Below are positions 49,144 to 60,625 of a stretch of 64,000 bases of DNA, one piece after another. Both the position numbers and the translations under genes were made by a program. A model generated the notes under the pieces. That model worked only from the letters and a program-made list of their open reading frames with translations. It was not told the DNA's origin and ran no database searches. Source of the stretch: Numida meleagris. Lineage: Eukaryota; Chordata; Aves; Galliformes; Numididae. The stretch lies in NCBI RefSeq assembly GCF_002078875.1, contig NC_034419.1, forward strand, positions 17,577,090 to 17,641,089. Reading direction: 5' to 3'. Position 1 is the first letter of the stretch, and every line of letters begins with the position of its first letter.

Positions 49144-52100
49144 GTAAGTTGGGAAGATTGTATTTATTAGAGCATTATTTTCTGATTAATTTTGTGCATG
49201 AATGGTAATATATTGGATAATTAAAGGATTGTTGATGATTCTGTTCAAAAGGTTTGGCCCACTTCAGCAGCGCTTATTCTTTAAAAAAATCATTTGTAGT
49301 AAATGTTAATAACAAAGCCAGACATCTGATAGCTGCTAGCCGTTAGGAACAAGAGTAACTTTCAGAAAATTGAAAGCTAAAGAAAGATAAATGCAGTTAT
49401 TTTCACTTAGTAAAGGTGTTTCCACTTTTTTAGGACTGGTTTCTGTGCTGCATTGCAGGTAGGAACAGTTGCGTGGGGGGAATGTGCCTGAAAGTTAGGC
49501 TTAGCATAAGGAGGCCATAAGGAAAAGTACAAAACATTGTACCCCTAATTGCCACACTGACATTTTGTTGTATTAACAGAGTAAAAGTCTCTGCCCTTAC
49601 ACAGCGTGCAAAATGTCTTGAGCTAGTTTACATCTTATTTCAGCCTTGCTCCCCATTTCACTTCCTCACAACTTCACAACCTTTTCTGCAACACTTACGT
49701 GTGGTGACTGAGTTGTGTTGATGCCCTGGGGAAACAAAACAAAACAGTAACAAAAAAAAAAAATAAACCAACAAAAAAACCCACCACCAAAAAAAAGCTA
49801 TTGCTTCCACTCCAATTTCTTCAGTATCAAAGTCTGAGCTATCTGTTGCTGGGAGAAAGCAATTGTTTTCAACCTCATTAATAAAACATGTGCCGAAAGC
49901 CAACCTTGTGCCGCTATTTCAGACACCAGAAAATGTATTAATTATTAATCTTCTTCCATTACTCATAGCAAATCTCAGTGTCACAGGGGTTATACAAAGG
50001 AGACATTAGAGGTCAGGACGGTTCACAGACTCTCTTTTAGTAGAGCAGATCAAATGGTATATCACTAGAATCTTGTTTAATAATGTTTTACCCTGAATTT
50101 CTCAAAGAGCTTTTGATTCCCAGAAGCTGGTCAGATGGAAAGCAAAATTTTGATTCATTATTTTTCCACTTTTTCTGAACCATCTTTGTAAGCCACTTCT
50201 CTATACGGGAAATGATTTTGAGGCTTGAAGATAAAAATTGCTTAGCGACAGAACAAATCCTGTTCTAGAAAGAAAGAAGAATTGGTGGCCTCAGGATTAA
50301 CTGTGGAACCTGTAACCCAAAAGGAAGCACGAGAGGCCAGGAAGGAGTGGGGAAAGGAATTAAGGAAAAGGAACACCTTCACATGAAGACTCAAAGCAGT
50401 AGGAAAAAAAAGATTAAAAAAAAAAAAAAGGAATATCCATGAAAAGCAGAAGATGAAAAGGCTCTAGTCATTGCTCAGCATCTCACATTACTCACTAATT
50501 TCAATTTTTTATGGAAAAATCTATCCCTGACTCAAACTCCTCGAAGCACTTCGGTTTACCTGTGGATTTCTGGCCATCCCGAGGCAAAGCAGATTCCAAT
50601 GTCATTCAGTTGATGCTCCTGAGCAACTAGAGAAATTCTTTGCTAGAAAATGGACTTTGTCAGTGGTTTTTGTCAGCCTTCAGTATTTTCATCTGTTAAA
50701 GATCACTTCTTTAATACTCCATGCTGGTGAAGCATTCCCTCTGAAGCACCTAACTCCCTAATAGCTCGATGTCTCACACCAATACAGAACAGTCAAATGG
50801 GCTAAATATCAAGCAGTTCCTTTTCGTAGGCTCTATATCCCCACCATGACACTTCCCAAAGTTACTTCAGGGAGCAGTTCACAACAAAATTGGGTCTCAG
50901 TTGTCCACAGCAACAGACAAACCTACAGCTCCCATCCTGCTTTGACCCTCTAGCCGTACAGCGGTACATATATTCCATTTCCATAAAATATACTATTTTT
51001 CCATTGCCAGTGACAGAAGTTTTCATCCTTCCCCTTATCAAAGAGATATGACAGATAAATTGAAATGTCGTTTACATTTGCAAACAAAAGTATGCAGGAA
51101 AATGCTTCAGCTCAGTGATACCACTTTGAAAGTATGCGTCTTAACTTGTCTTACGAGAGGAAAAAAAACACAGTACATAGTAAATGCTAAAATGACCTGA
51201 TAAGAATAGTGGAACAAATTACCTTGAAACAGTTATTTCACAGCTAACATTTTCTTGTTTCTTATTTTCATGTCACTATCCGATTTACATGTTTGTTTTA
51301 CCCGGTACTTCAGACTACATCTTAAAATCCAGGCAGGCAGGCATGTTGTTGTTATGACACTTCCATTCAATACCAAACAAAATGGGACTCTTCCCTGAAT
51401 GGGACTGGCATGTTACAGCAGTCTCCGTGATAAATAATTGAATCAAGCCTATTATCTGGGTAACAGGGTTTATGTGCATTTGTCTTCTTACTACAAGGTA
51501 ACTTTGAGTTGGAAGTTGAATTAATGATACCTTTGGAAACCTATTGTACATCTCAATATGTGAAAAATACTTTTACCTTTCTTCAAGATAGCAAGCTCTC
51601 TGAGTAGCAAAATAAATGCTGTATGAGATTAGAAATATGTCTTCAGATTCAGCTGGAGTTTCATGCTTATCCTCTATTAAAAACAGAGCTGTCAAATGAA
51701 AGCTGCAGGAGGAATATTGTACAGAAGGAAGTGGCATAGATTATTAAAGCTACAGGCTGAAAATGAGAGACAGCACCAGCGAGAGAGAGCAGAGCAGGAG
51801 CACATAAATGTATTTGCAGGATGCATAGCATGGCAGCCCTATGTTATTCGTACTTCTCGGTGAAGGTTTGTTTTGTCATAAATAAAGTTGAAAGCTCCCT
51901 ATAAATCCTGTGCATCACCAGCTACCCAGCAAGCAGCGCATTTTGAAAAGCTAATGTGTATCCCACTGGAAATGAAGTTGCTGATCTGGATCTGCAGGCT
52001 GGATAAGAAACATGGATATTGAACCCCAGCTTGTGAAGCCATTGCCTGGCACTGAAGCAGGGTTCTCACCCAGATGTGCTCCCAAGTCACAGCCACCACC

Positions 52101-53552
52101 CGCACAGTGCTTCCCCAGCTCCGCGCTTGTTATTGGTGTCCAACACGAGGGCACCAGTGGTGCTTCAACTCAGAGTAGGGCAAGACATCCCAAGCCCTAC
52201 CTACATGTACATTGATGAGGTGTTCTGCACAAATCTGCTTTTATTAATGTAGGCCCTCTAAATTGCATTTCACAACTTAAAAAAAGACAAACAAAGCTGT
52301 TCCAGAGAACTGCTTAAATACTGCTTCAGCCAGAACGTATTTCAGGCACACAGGGGATTTGTTTTAATTATTTCATCAGTTTTAAGTAAAAGTAACTGTA
52401 TGCAAGCAATTGGTCTTGAGGGAAATCTCCATAACTAGTTGCAGTAAAACAGACTGTCCTGGCCAGTTAGTTACTCTTTTAGTTCTCATACGTGTCTGTG
52501 ATAGAGACATAAAGAGATGCATGGCAAAAATAAGAAGTGCAGTTGAACAAAATAGAAAAAAAGTACTCACTCATAAGAAAGAATCATATGTGAACCTGAT
52601 CCACAACTACTCAGGACATAAACCCAGAAGATTCAGTACTTACTGAAAACATTTGGTTGGCTGGGGATCTTAACTGAGATTCTCGTTCCCATTGTTCCAC
52701 CATTGCTGGTAGTCTGTCGTGATGATTGCTGCTTTCTCAGACCTCAGGTCTCATTAATTAAACATGTATTCTGAGAAACAATGACAACAATCTAAATTCA
52801 TGAATAGGTTTAGTCATTTTGTCTTGGAAAAAAAACAGGAAAATAGACCACTTATAAACCGTTTTTCCCAGTGCTACAGACTAACCACAAGGAAGGAGAC
52901 TTCCTTGGCGTTTTTGGGATGCAGTCATACTCTCATGGCTTTCAGTGGGGTGGTCAGGGGTTTTGCTTTTGCCTTTTTTTAAGTAGTGTTTTTTCTAAGT
53001 ACATACATCCTCCCTCCTCTTGGCCAGTGAGGACGTGCTCAGGGCAGTGTGGATGAGAATGACGGTGCTGGAGCACTTGGAAGAAACCTGGAGATCCCAA
53101 GTGCTTTTTATCAGATCGACAAACGATGACACAGTTTTGCTGAAATAACGAATTGAAGAGGCAATCATTCCTCCTGGACGGAGTTTTTCCATTCTGAGAA
53201 GAAAAATAATAATCCGTCACTAGTATTTAACCATTGTAGGGGATAGATTAAAAGCAATCAAGTCCATTTAGTCTTTGCTAGATCGTGACAGTCTGAGGCA
53301 TTTGCAAAGCCCTTTTAGAGTGCCTGTGAGATGCTCAGCTAGCATGAAAGCCCACTTTTCATCTGATTACTTCATCATGTTATTTACCTCTGACTGCACA
53401 CAAATTACACAAACATCACAAAGCAATACAGCATGCCTCGAAATGTCATAACCCTTTTTACTTGTAGCATATGCTTTGAAATAGAAAATGGAAAAATCAA
53501 TGCACTTAAATCAGATCAGATAGTCTGAATTTGCAAAGTCTGCACAAGCATG

Positions 53553-53831
53553 AATTCGAGTCTAAATGGCACACACTTTTCTGCACTGCCTGTACCGCAG
53601 TACTGCGTGCGTCCCGAAATCCCCTGTAACAATTGTATTTGATTAAAAGGTGTGCAAGATGTTGTAAGTACCACCTTGAGTAAAGCTGTCTCGATCCTTA
53701 AGCTGAGCATTAATTCATCAGCGCAGGCGGAGCTGTTATGCTGATCAGGCTGCCTCGCAGCTCGTGCTGAAGAGCACTGCAACTTCTTTCCATTTCAAAA
53801 GGAGCCGTGTGCTCCTCAACGTCGCGTTGAG
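53553..53831. promoter_or_regulatory. Intronic CpG cluster (candidate regulatory element)
   Basis: About 14 CpG dinucleotides fall within roughly 280 bp, against a handful per 300 bp in most of the window. It ends in CTCAACG-TCG-CGTTGAG (53815-53831), a 7-bp stem with a 3-nt loop. No TATA box, initiator or exon is evident. It is too short to be a classical CpG island, but could be an unmethylated enhancer or a small internal promoter. The function is inferred only. Confidence 0.35.
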
Positions 53832-56082
53832 AAGTGGTGCAGGGATGGCAAACTGCTAACTGAAGAACAACTTCTCCCTGATGTACTGCGTTCCCTTGTC
53901 CTCTCCAGGGAAACCCCAGATGCAAAGTAATACATTAAGCCTGCCTCTCAGTCTTGAAAGTCTTCCTTACACTTAGTGCAGAAACACATCTCGACGTGCA
54001 GGTGTGTGGAGAATCAGAGAGAGAGCAGTGGCTCGCACAGCCCTCCCAATGGTGCTGGCAACACCTCACAATCCAATCTTCCTGTGGGCAGGTGAGAATA
54101 AAATGTGGCTTTCTGTAGCAACAATCCTGTTTGGAGGATGGAAATGCTACTGTCATCCCTCCTGTCTAAATAGGCTTACAGCTCAAAATTGCCTTCTGGG
54201 CTCTTAACCACGGTCAAACAATGCAACACAGATAAAGCAGCAGCATTTGCTTTTCCCTTTGTACAGGCAGGTGGAGAGCACGCTTCTGAATAAAATGAAT
54301 TATAGTAAATATACCATCAGTTTATTGCTTGGAAATACATCCCGTATTTTGTCAGAACTCAGCCTGGAGTAAAAAGAAACTGAACTTTCATTTATCAGCT
54401 CTGATTGCTATGGACACTTTGTGCCAGTGCTCCAACACTCGTTGCAGCAGCTCTGCACCAAGGTCTTTGCCTTAATGGATGCTCTCCGTGGAGCAGACCC
54501 AGCAACCTCAGGCTTTCTTTTTTCTTATTTTTTTTTTTCCCTCCTCCTCCTCAATTCTGCACAAAATTAAGAAAGACGCAATGGGATCCTGCCACGCTTT
54601 GTTTCAAAGGGTCAGCGCACTGCTCCAGCCACCTTGAATCTGGGCGTTATGTGTCCATAAAAGGTTGCTTTAAGCAAAATTCTTGAGGAGAAATGACTAT
54701 AAGTGATGCAGCATCCTTGCACAAAGACCAAAAGTGATGCGAGACCTCACTATGTTCATCTGTTTGTCTGCCTGCTGAGATTTCCAGCATTTATTCTTCA
54801 CAGCATTCTGTGCACACACAGGCTCAAAGAGAGCCATCAGCCACCCTTCAGCAGTGATGAAGCAGGAACCTGGGACAGGTTCCCCTGCTTGCTGACAGGA
54901 TCAGGCAGGCTGACAATAGCATTTCTGTTTTAAAGCTCAGATACTCCAAGAATAGGACTAATGCAAACCTCCAGATGTTCCTGAAGACATGAAGAATACC
55001 TTGATATCTTAAAACCAGAAGATATGGGGATGTCTACATAGTAGAGGAGTTTTATTTTCTCAGATGTTCCCTAAAGGTTTGAGTCCCATGTGTTACTGGA
55101 GCCCATCTAAAGGGAATCAGCATCGCACGCTGTCGCATCCTCCTCTTTCTCATTAAACACACGAACCAGAGCTGCTGGCAGCAACATTCTGCTTCTGTTT
55201 GATGGCACCAGACCAGGCAGCATCAGGGACCTGGGATGCATTTTTCTCTCTCAAATGATTTTAAACTCATCTCTCTCAGAGAGTCTAACCACCATTCAAG
55301 GCTATGCTGTATCAGCACACTTTGTTAAAGCTCTTCCATTCTATCAGGTTGAACTGCACCAGTGTCTAATTTTTAGTTGCTTAAACTTCTATTATACCTG
55401 GCTCTCACTCCTTTCACACAAGAATTTTTTTTATCTTTAAAATGGAGACATCCATTACAGAGATGTTGGAAGGAGCTTTACAGGCAGAAGGCTAGTCTGA
55501 TAAAGTAGTAATATGGAATGAATAAGTATTTGAAGATTATCTTTTAGTTATATATTACTCACTATTCTGCGGTTCCTATAAAAGTGGTTATCCTAAATCA
55601 GCCCACTGCATGTTGTATTGGAAAAGCAATATACGTGATTGAGATGTGGTAAGGAACAAAACAGCTGCAGGCCCCAAAGATTTTAGATTCTGATTAATAA
55701 AATTAAATATTTTTGAAGGATGAAACCAGTCTGTAGTTGCAGTCTGGGTGATTTTCTTTCTTTTTATCTGCCCTACTTCCATTGCAGACAATATGACTTA
55801 AATTCCAATAAGTTATTGAATGAAATATCCATAGTGTCCACATCAACTTCCTCATCCTTCAGTCTGACAAAAAACAATATTGAAGCTCGAGAGAAAAAAA
55901 ATATACATATTAAATTGCTTGGAATGACTGACTAAAAGTAATGCAATTAATTTATTAGTTGTTTTTGTAGTGAAGGTTGATTCTGTCTAATACAAAAGCT
56001 TTAAGGCACAAGATGAAAGAAGCCACTGTTGGATATAGTTAGCACCTCTGCCACGAGGTGGATCGACACAGGAGGCCCAGGC

Positions 56083-56170
56083 CACCCCCGGTGTAAGTCA
56101 GTCAAAGCAGCACAGCTCTGTCAGGGAGGAATCTGGCCCATGAGATTTACACTGGAGGGAGAAATCTGTT
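56083..56170. repeat. Degenerate fold-back interspersed repeat (candidate copy)
   Basis: Contains GGTGTAAGTCAG, CAGCACAGCTCTGTCAGGGA, GGAATCTGGCCCAT and GATTTACACTGG. These blocks resemble a dispersed archosaur/turtle repeat that reads roughly GGTGTAAATCAG ... CTGATTTACACC ... GATCTGGCCC. Family name not assigned. Confidence 0.35.
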
Positions 56171-57983
56171 TTTAAGAGCTCTCCAATCTGGAGAAAACTC
56201 ACACAGACGGCGAAGTGACTGTGTGATGACAGGTGACAAATGAACTCTGCTGTGACAAGCGAGTAAACTGTTCAGGAATAAAATATTAAAAAATGAATTT
56301 CTTATGTCCCCCTCCCTTTGAGAGGGCCGGATCCTCGACTGTGCCTCCGGCCTGCAGCTGGAGTTTAGCGTAAGAGCCCTAAGGCTGCAGCAACACTTAC
56401 TGCTCGGTGCAATTCCTGTGCTCAGATCAAAAGAAAGCTTTAATATTTTATGCTGCTAAATCTCTAAAATGGGAAAAATAACAAAAAGCAGATGTAGACC
56501 AGCAGCACAGCTTCACGGCATATGTTTCTTTGCACCGGTTTCTTGGTGCCTGAACAAAAAACCAAGTTGGGATTTTTCCCCCTCACTCTCTCTGTTTAAT
56601 TTAATTGTGACCTTCCATTTTTTCCTCTAGAGAAGCTTGATATTACTTTGTAAAGGGCATTTTCACTCTTTAATTGAAAAAGACAATCAGGCTGTGGCAG
56701 AAATTATTGTTCTCCACCTTGAAAATTAGTGCCTGGATTGGCTATTCATACCATTTAAGCTGAATTGAAGACCTGGGGCCAGCGTGCATCCTAATGTGTA
56801 AATTACAGCTCCACTCCCCTTAGAAGCTCCAAAGCAATTTAACTAAATAAAGAAGCCCTGATGAAGGTCCTTGGTCGATTATGCAGCGTTGGAAAAGGAC
56901 AAGACCTGGTGACTGCGCATTTCATTCTGGATTTGGCATCAGGACTCTGCCAGTGGCCTTCACTTCTCACTGGAATAGGATGCACAGGGGGACAACTGAA
57001 ACGAAACTGGGAATTATGCTGATTTTTAACCTGTCCCAGTGAAAGGGGACATTCAGGTCCTTCAAGTCCTGCAGTCCCTGCAATGCTTCGGTACTGACAG
57101 AGCAGAGGTTTGCACACGTTTCAATAGGGAGGGAACAGAACTCATTACGTGTTTAGTGGAAAACGCAAGCATTTAAAAATCAGGAAATGGGAAACGCTAA
57201 GCAGCTTTCAGACACCTTAATTAGAGATAACACGGCTCTTAATCTTAGAATTGAATTCATGGAAAATCAATTAGAACATTTAAAAAATTGAGATTAGATG
57301 GTAAAGGGAAATGATTAATAGTATTGACACTATTATCAGGACAATGGAATTGTTGGAGGATTTGCTTAGCAAGTTTACTACAGTTCTGAAAGCTGAAAAG
57401 AGTTTACTTAACAGTAAAAGTTGCAGAAAGTAAGAGTGGCCATTCCCTTGGGAGGGATTTGGAGAAAGATTTCCATAACATACTCTAATGGTAACTAAAC
57501 TAAAAGAGATTTGTGCTAATTTCCCAACGAGCTGTTCAGTACAACACGACTGAGCAGAAACAAGGGACTTCTGACTGCACAGAAGTTCTCCTGGAGTGAT
57601 CTGAAAGAGATTATCACAATCTTTTGGCAAGGAGCACAGTTTGTATCTAATGTGTTTTAGCTCATTGAATGTGAAACAAAACTATAACACAAAAGCAAAA
57701 TATGTCCAATTATGGGATAGCCCAGAATTTGAGATAAGGGTCCAATAAGGATTTCTATTTGCACCTGCAGCAGACCTTATACCTCTGAATCAGGCCTGGA
57801 GTTCGAGCCAAGAATTACCAATGGGCCCCCTAATTCATTACAGTCAAGGGAAAGTGAAGGTAACTAATTGTCAGCCCATAACACAGGTGTTAGAAATGCT
57901 TATAGCAAATCATAACAATGAGCTTCTTTTAAAAACTGCTGAGGTCATAATTTTCTCCCATTTCGCTGCAAGAGAATTTCTAT

Positions 57984-58077
57984 TGTGATACATCACATCC
58001 AGTAACAGCGATCCTATTGCAATATATCATAGCCAATAGGAGAAGGAGAAGAAATAGGAACAGATGCAATACATCAC
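57984..58077 (+). repeat. Three degenerate copies of a 13-bp motif
   Basis: TGTGATACATCAC (57984-57996), TGCAATATATCAT (58018-58030) and TGCAATACATCAC (58065-58077) share the pattern TGYRATAYATCAY. Spacing is 34 and 47 bp. Could be repeated binding sites or a decayed local duplication. Confidence 0.45.
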
Positions 58078-59069
58078 AATTTGACAGAGCCCCACCGAAA
58101 CGTGAAAAAGTTTATTGATTCATCCTCAGGAGCAGAGCTGATTTATAAAGTGTTCTTGCATCTAATGCCTTAGCATTCATTGCACATTTCAATAACAAGC
58201 AATTCCAACTATAATCGTTGGGATTATGTAATGACAAAAGATTTATGAAAAAAAAAATCAAAAATTCAAGAAAGCATGAAATTACATTAATTCAGATGAA
58301 TTGTTAGTAATTATGTAAGATGATGAATTGGAGTTCTTCTAATTGTCTGTAACAATTTTCTATATGAAAATATCCCAGCTTCCTTGTTTGTTGTTCAGTA
58401 AAATGAAGATGTCCTGTGCCCATTCTTAAGCCAGACCAGTCGAGAAGGGTTACTCCTATCCCTGAGCAAACTGAGGAACTTGAAACACACAGCGAGGAGG
58501 CTGACAGGAATGAGTTGTTACTTGTGATTACTTTTTGTTCCTATGATAGAAGTTTAAAAAGTAATTCCCAAATCCCAGGAAAACTGTTCCCGCTTTCACA
58601 AATGCTGGTGTGCAAGCTGAACTCTTTAAAGGTAGCTTTATATTAGGAAAAAAAAATGCAGAAGTGTGGATAATAGATGGAGGGAGAGGAGGAGAAATTA
58701 AAAGGGTTATGTTTTCACTACCCAAGCAGCAATTAGCTCAGTGCATGTCAGTGCTGAGCTTTGAGACAAATGAAGAAAACTCACACTTCCCAGGCGTGGC
58801 TGAACCTAACAATTAACCTCCTAACAGAAGTACTTGAGCAGGAAATATTTCTGTTCATCTGTTACACTGACACCTGCCTGTCTCTGCAGGTCAGCATCCT
58901 TCACTTCCAGTAAGCACCACACCATGCCTGTGCACGTGCTTGGGCCAATCTCACTGCAGCTCAGTGTTCACTAGAGCTATGGCAATGGTCATCCTCACCC
59001 AAAAGCAGTGCTCTGTCACTTCCTGCTTTTATTGTAATTGAGTACCTACACTGAAGACTTGCAAGCCCC

Positions 59070-59155
59070 TCTGCTAGCATAAATCAGCATAATTTCCTCG
59101 ACCTCAGTGGGGTCCTAATGATTTACACCAGCTGAAACAAGCCGAGGCCCATTAC
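59070..59155. repeat. Degenerate fold-back interspersed repeat (candidate copy)
   Basis: GCATAAATCAG at 59077-59087 is an imperfect inverted match to TGATTTACACC at 59119-59129, with CCTCGACCTCAGTGGGG between them and CAGCTGAAACAAGCCGAGGC after. The arrangement matches the dispersed repeat pattern described at 56083-56170 and is the better of the two copies. Confidence 0.4.
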
Positions 59156-60474
59156 TCGTCCCTGTCCCTGCGTTCAGACCGAGTGAGGAGCTGCATGCCT
59201 CCACCCCAATTATTCCCACCTCCATCAGAGGAAGCCTTGTCATCTTCTGATCCACTTTCCACAAAACAACAGATGTTTCACATGCTCCAGGCACACACCT
59301 TTCCTGCTTAGGTCTGCAAATGTTCCCAGCCGAAGACAATGACTCTTTGCCACACACAGCTGAGCCCATATATTTCTGCTTTCCCTGTGAAGAATCGTTT
59401 GTTCACCTGAGCATTTTCCTTAGCCTACATGACCTCATTATCGCATCCAACTGATTAATTGTGCTACACCGATAGTAATCTGCCAACACGCGCTGTGCTG
59501 AACAAAGTTTTTTTTTTGTTCAAACTTGTAGCTGATAGAGCAGTGAGGACACTCATTGTTCATAAAGTGAGATAGATACAAAGAACAGAATTATGTAGGA
59601 ACTAGGTGATAATTTATTTATAGATCTTTGCAGAAACACTGAAGTTAGCAAATATACCATCTGTTAAATAGTCACACTATTCCTAAGTGCATATTAGCAA
59701 TCTAAATGAGTGCCAAACACCTGATCTTAGCTATCTTTTGATAGTCTTCTTGACAAGCAACATTATGCTTTATTAGGTTATGTCATGTTATGTTATAGAG
59801 TTATGCTAGGTAACAGTAACAGGGAGGATGGGGTGGTTGTGCTCTGTTGGTGTAAATGTGCGCTTGGGGCAAAGCGATGTGGTTTTGAGAAGCAGCCAGA
59901 TATTCAGAATAACAAGAGCAAATCTAAATATTGCATTTTTATTCATCTTTAAGTTCTTTTTTACGCTTAGCACATTTTAGGCTGCTATTAATCATTGCAA
60001 ATACACACATACAAAATGGGGGGAAAATAGATGCGAAAATCTTTTGAGCAAAAAGACTGCTTCCAGACAAAAGAAATGTTTTTCCTGGTAGTCCACCTCA
60101 TTCCTATTTGTCACCCGGAGCTACACACTGAAGACAGACGATTTTGTAACTCATTACTGAAAACTTTCTGAATGAGGAGTCGTGGCATTTTATGGGAGAT
60201 GGAGCCTGCCTGGAAAGAAGGTCCCTTGAGGATGAAGAACAAAAGGAGAATGATTCCTATCATTAGTTATTTTTACTCTTTTTTTCTTTGTTTTGCTCTT
60301 TCAGAGATTTTGTTTTAATATGCAGTGATTCTTTTTTAGAGAGACATTGAATATTTTGTACAATTATCTACCAAAAATGACTTCAGGTAGAGGAAAAAAA
60401 ACGATCATTCCTGATTAGATTTACTACAAGTCTGGGGGTGAGATTTGCTCGAAGATTCAGTGCGAGAAGTCCAG

Positions 60475-60625
60475 AGCCAAGCACTGGAATGGACCGTCTA
60501 AAGGAAATGTCTGTCCCTAGGAGTCTTTAAAAATAGGTTAAATAATTATCTGTTAGGAAGGATATATGTTTACTTGAACCTGTCATGGACATGATGAATA
60601 GATTAAATGATCACTAGTGCGTCCC
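60475..60625 (+). mobile_element. CR1 LINE 3' end fragment, + orientation
   Basis: From GCACTGGAATGGACCGTCTA, through GGAGTCTTTAAAAATAGGTT, to GATTAAATGATCACTAG, this follows the order of the CR1 ORF2 end and 3' region (the W-N-x-L-P motif region, the SLEIFKxRLD-like stretch, then the GACTAGATGACC-type segment before the 3' tail). Frames are interrupted, so the copy is dead and 5' truncated. The terminal 8-bp tandem repeats typical of CR1 are not preserved. Boundaries are approximate. Confidence 0.7.

Noticed and set aside
49002..49208. Open frame beginning at an ATG inside CNTN6 coding exon 3 and reading into the intron
   Set aside because: The real exon begins at 48968 after a splice acceptor and ends at the GTAAGT donor at 49144; the apparent start is an internal methionine (M73).
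30858..49520. Shared 14-mer AGCATAAGGAGGCC at about 30867 and 49503
   Set aside because: Several 14-bp matches are expected by chance in 64 kb, and the flanks do not align.
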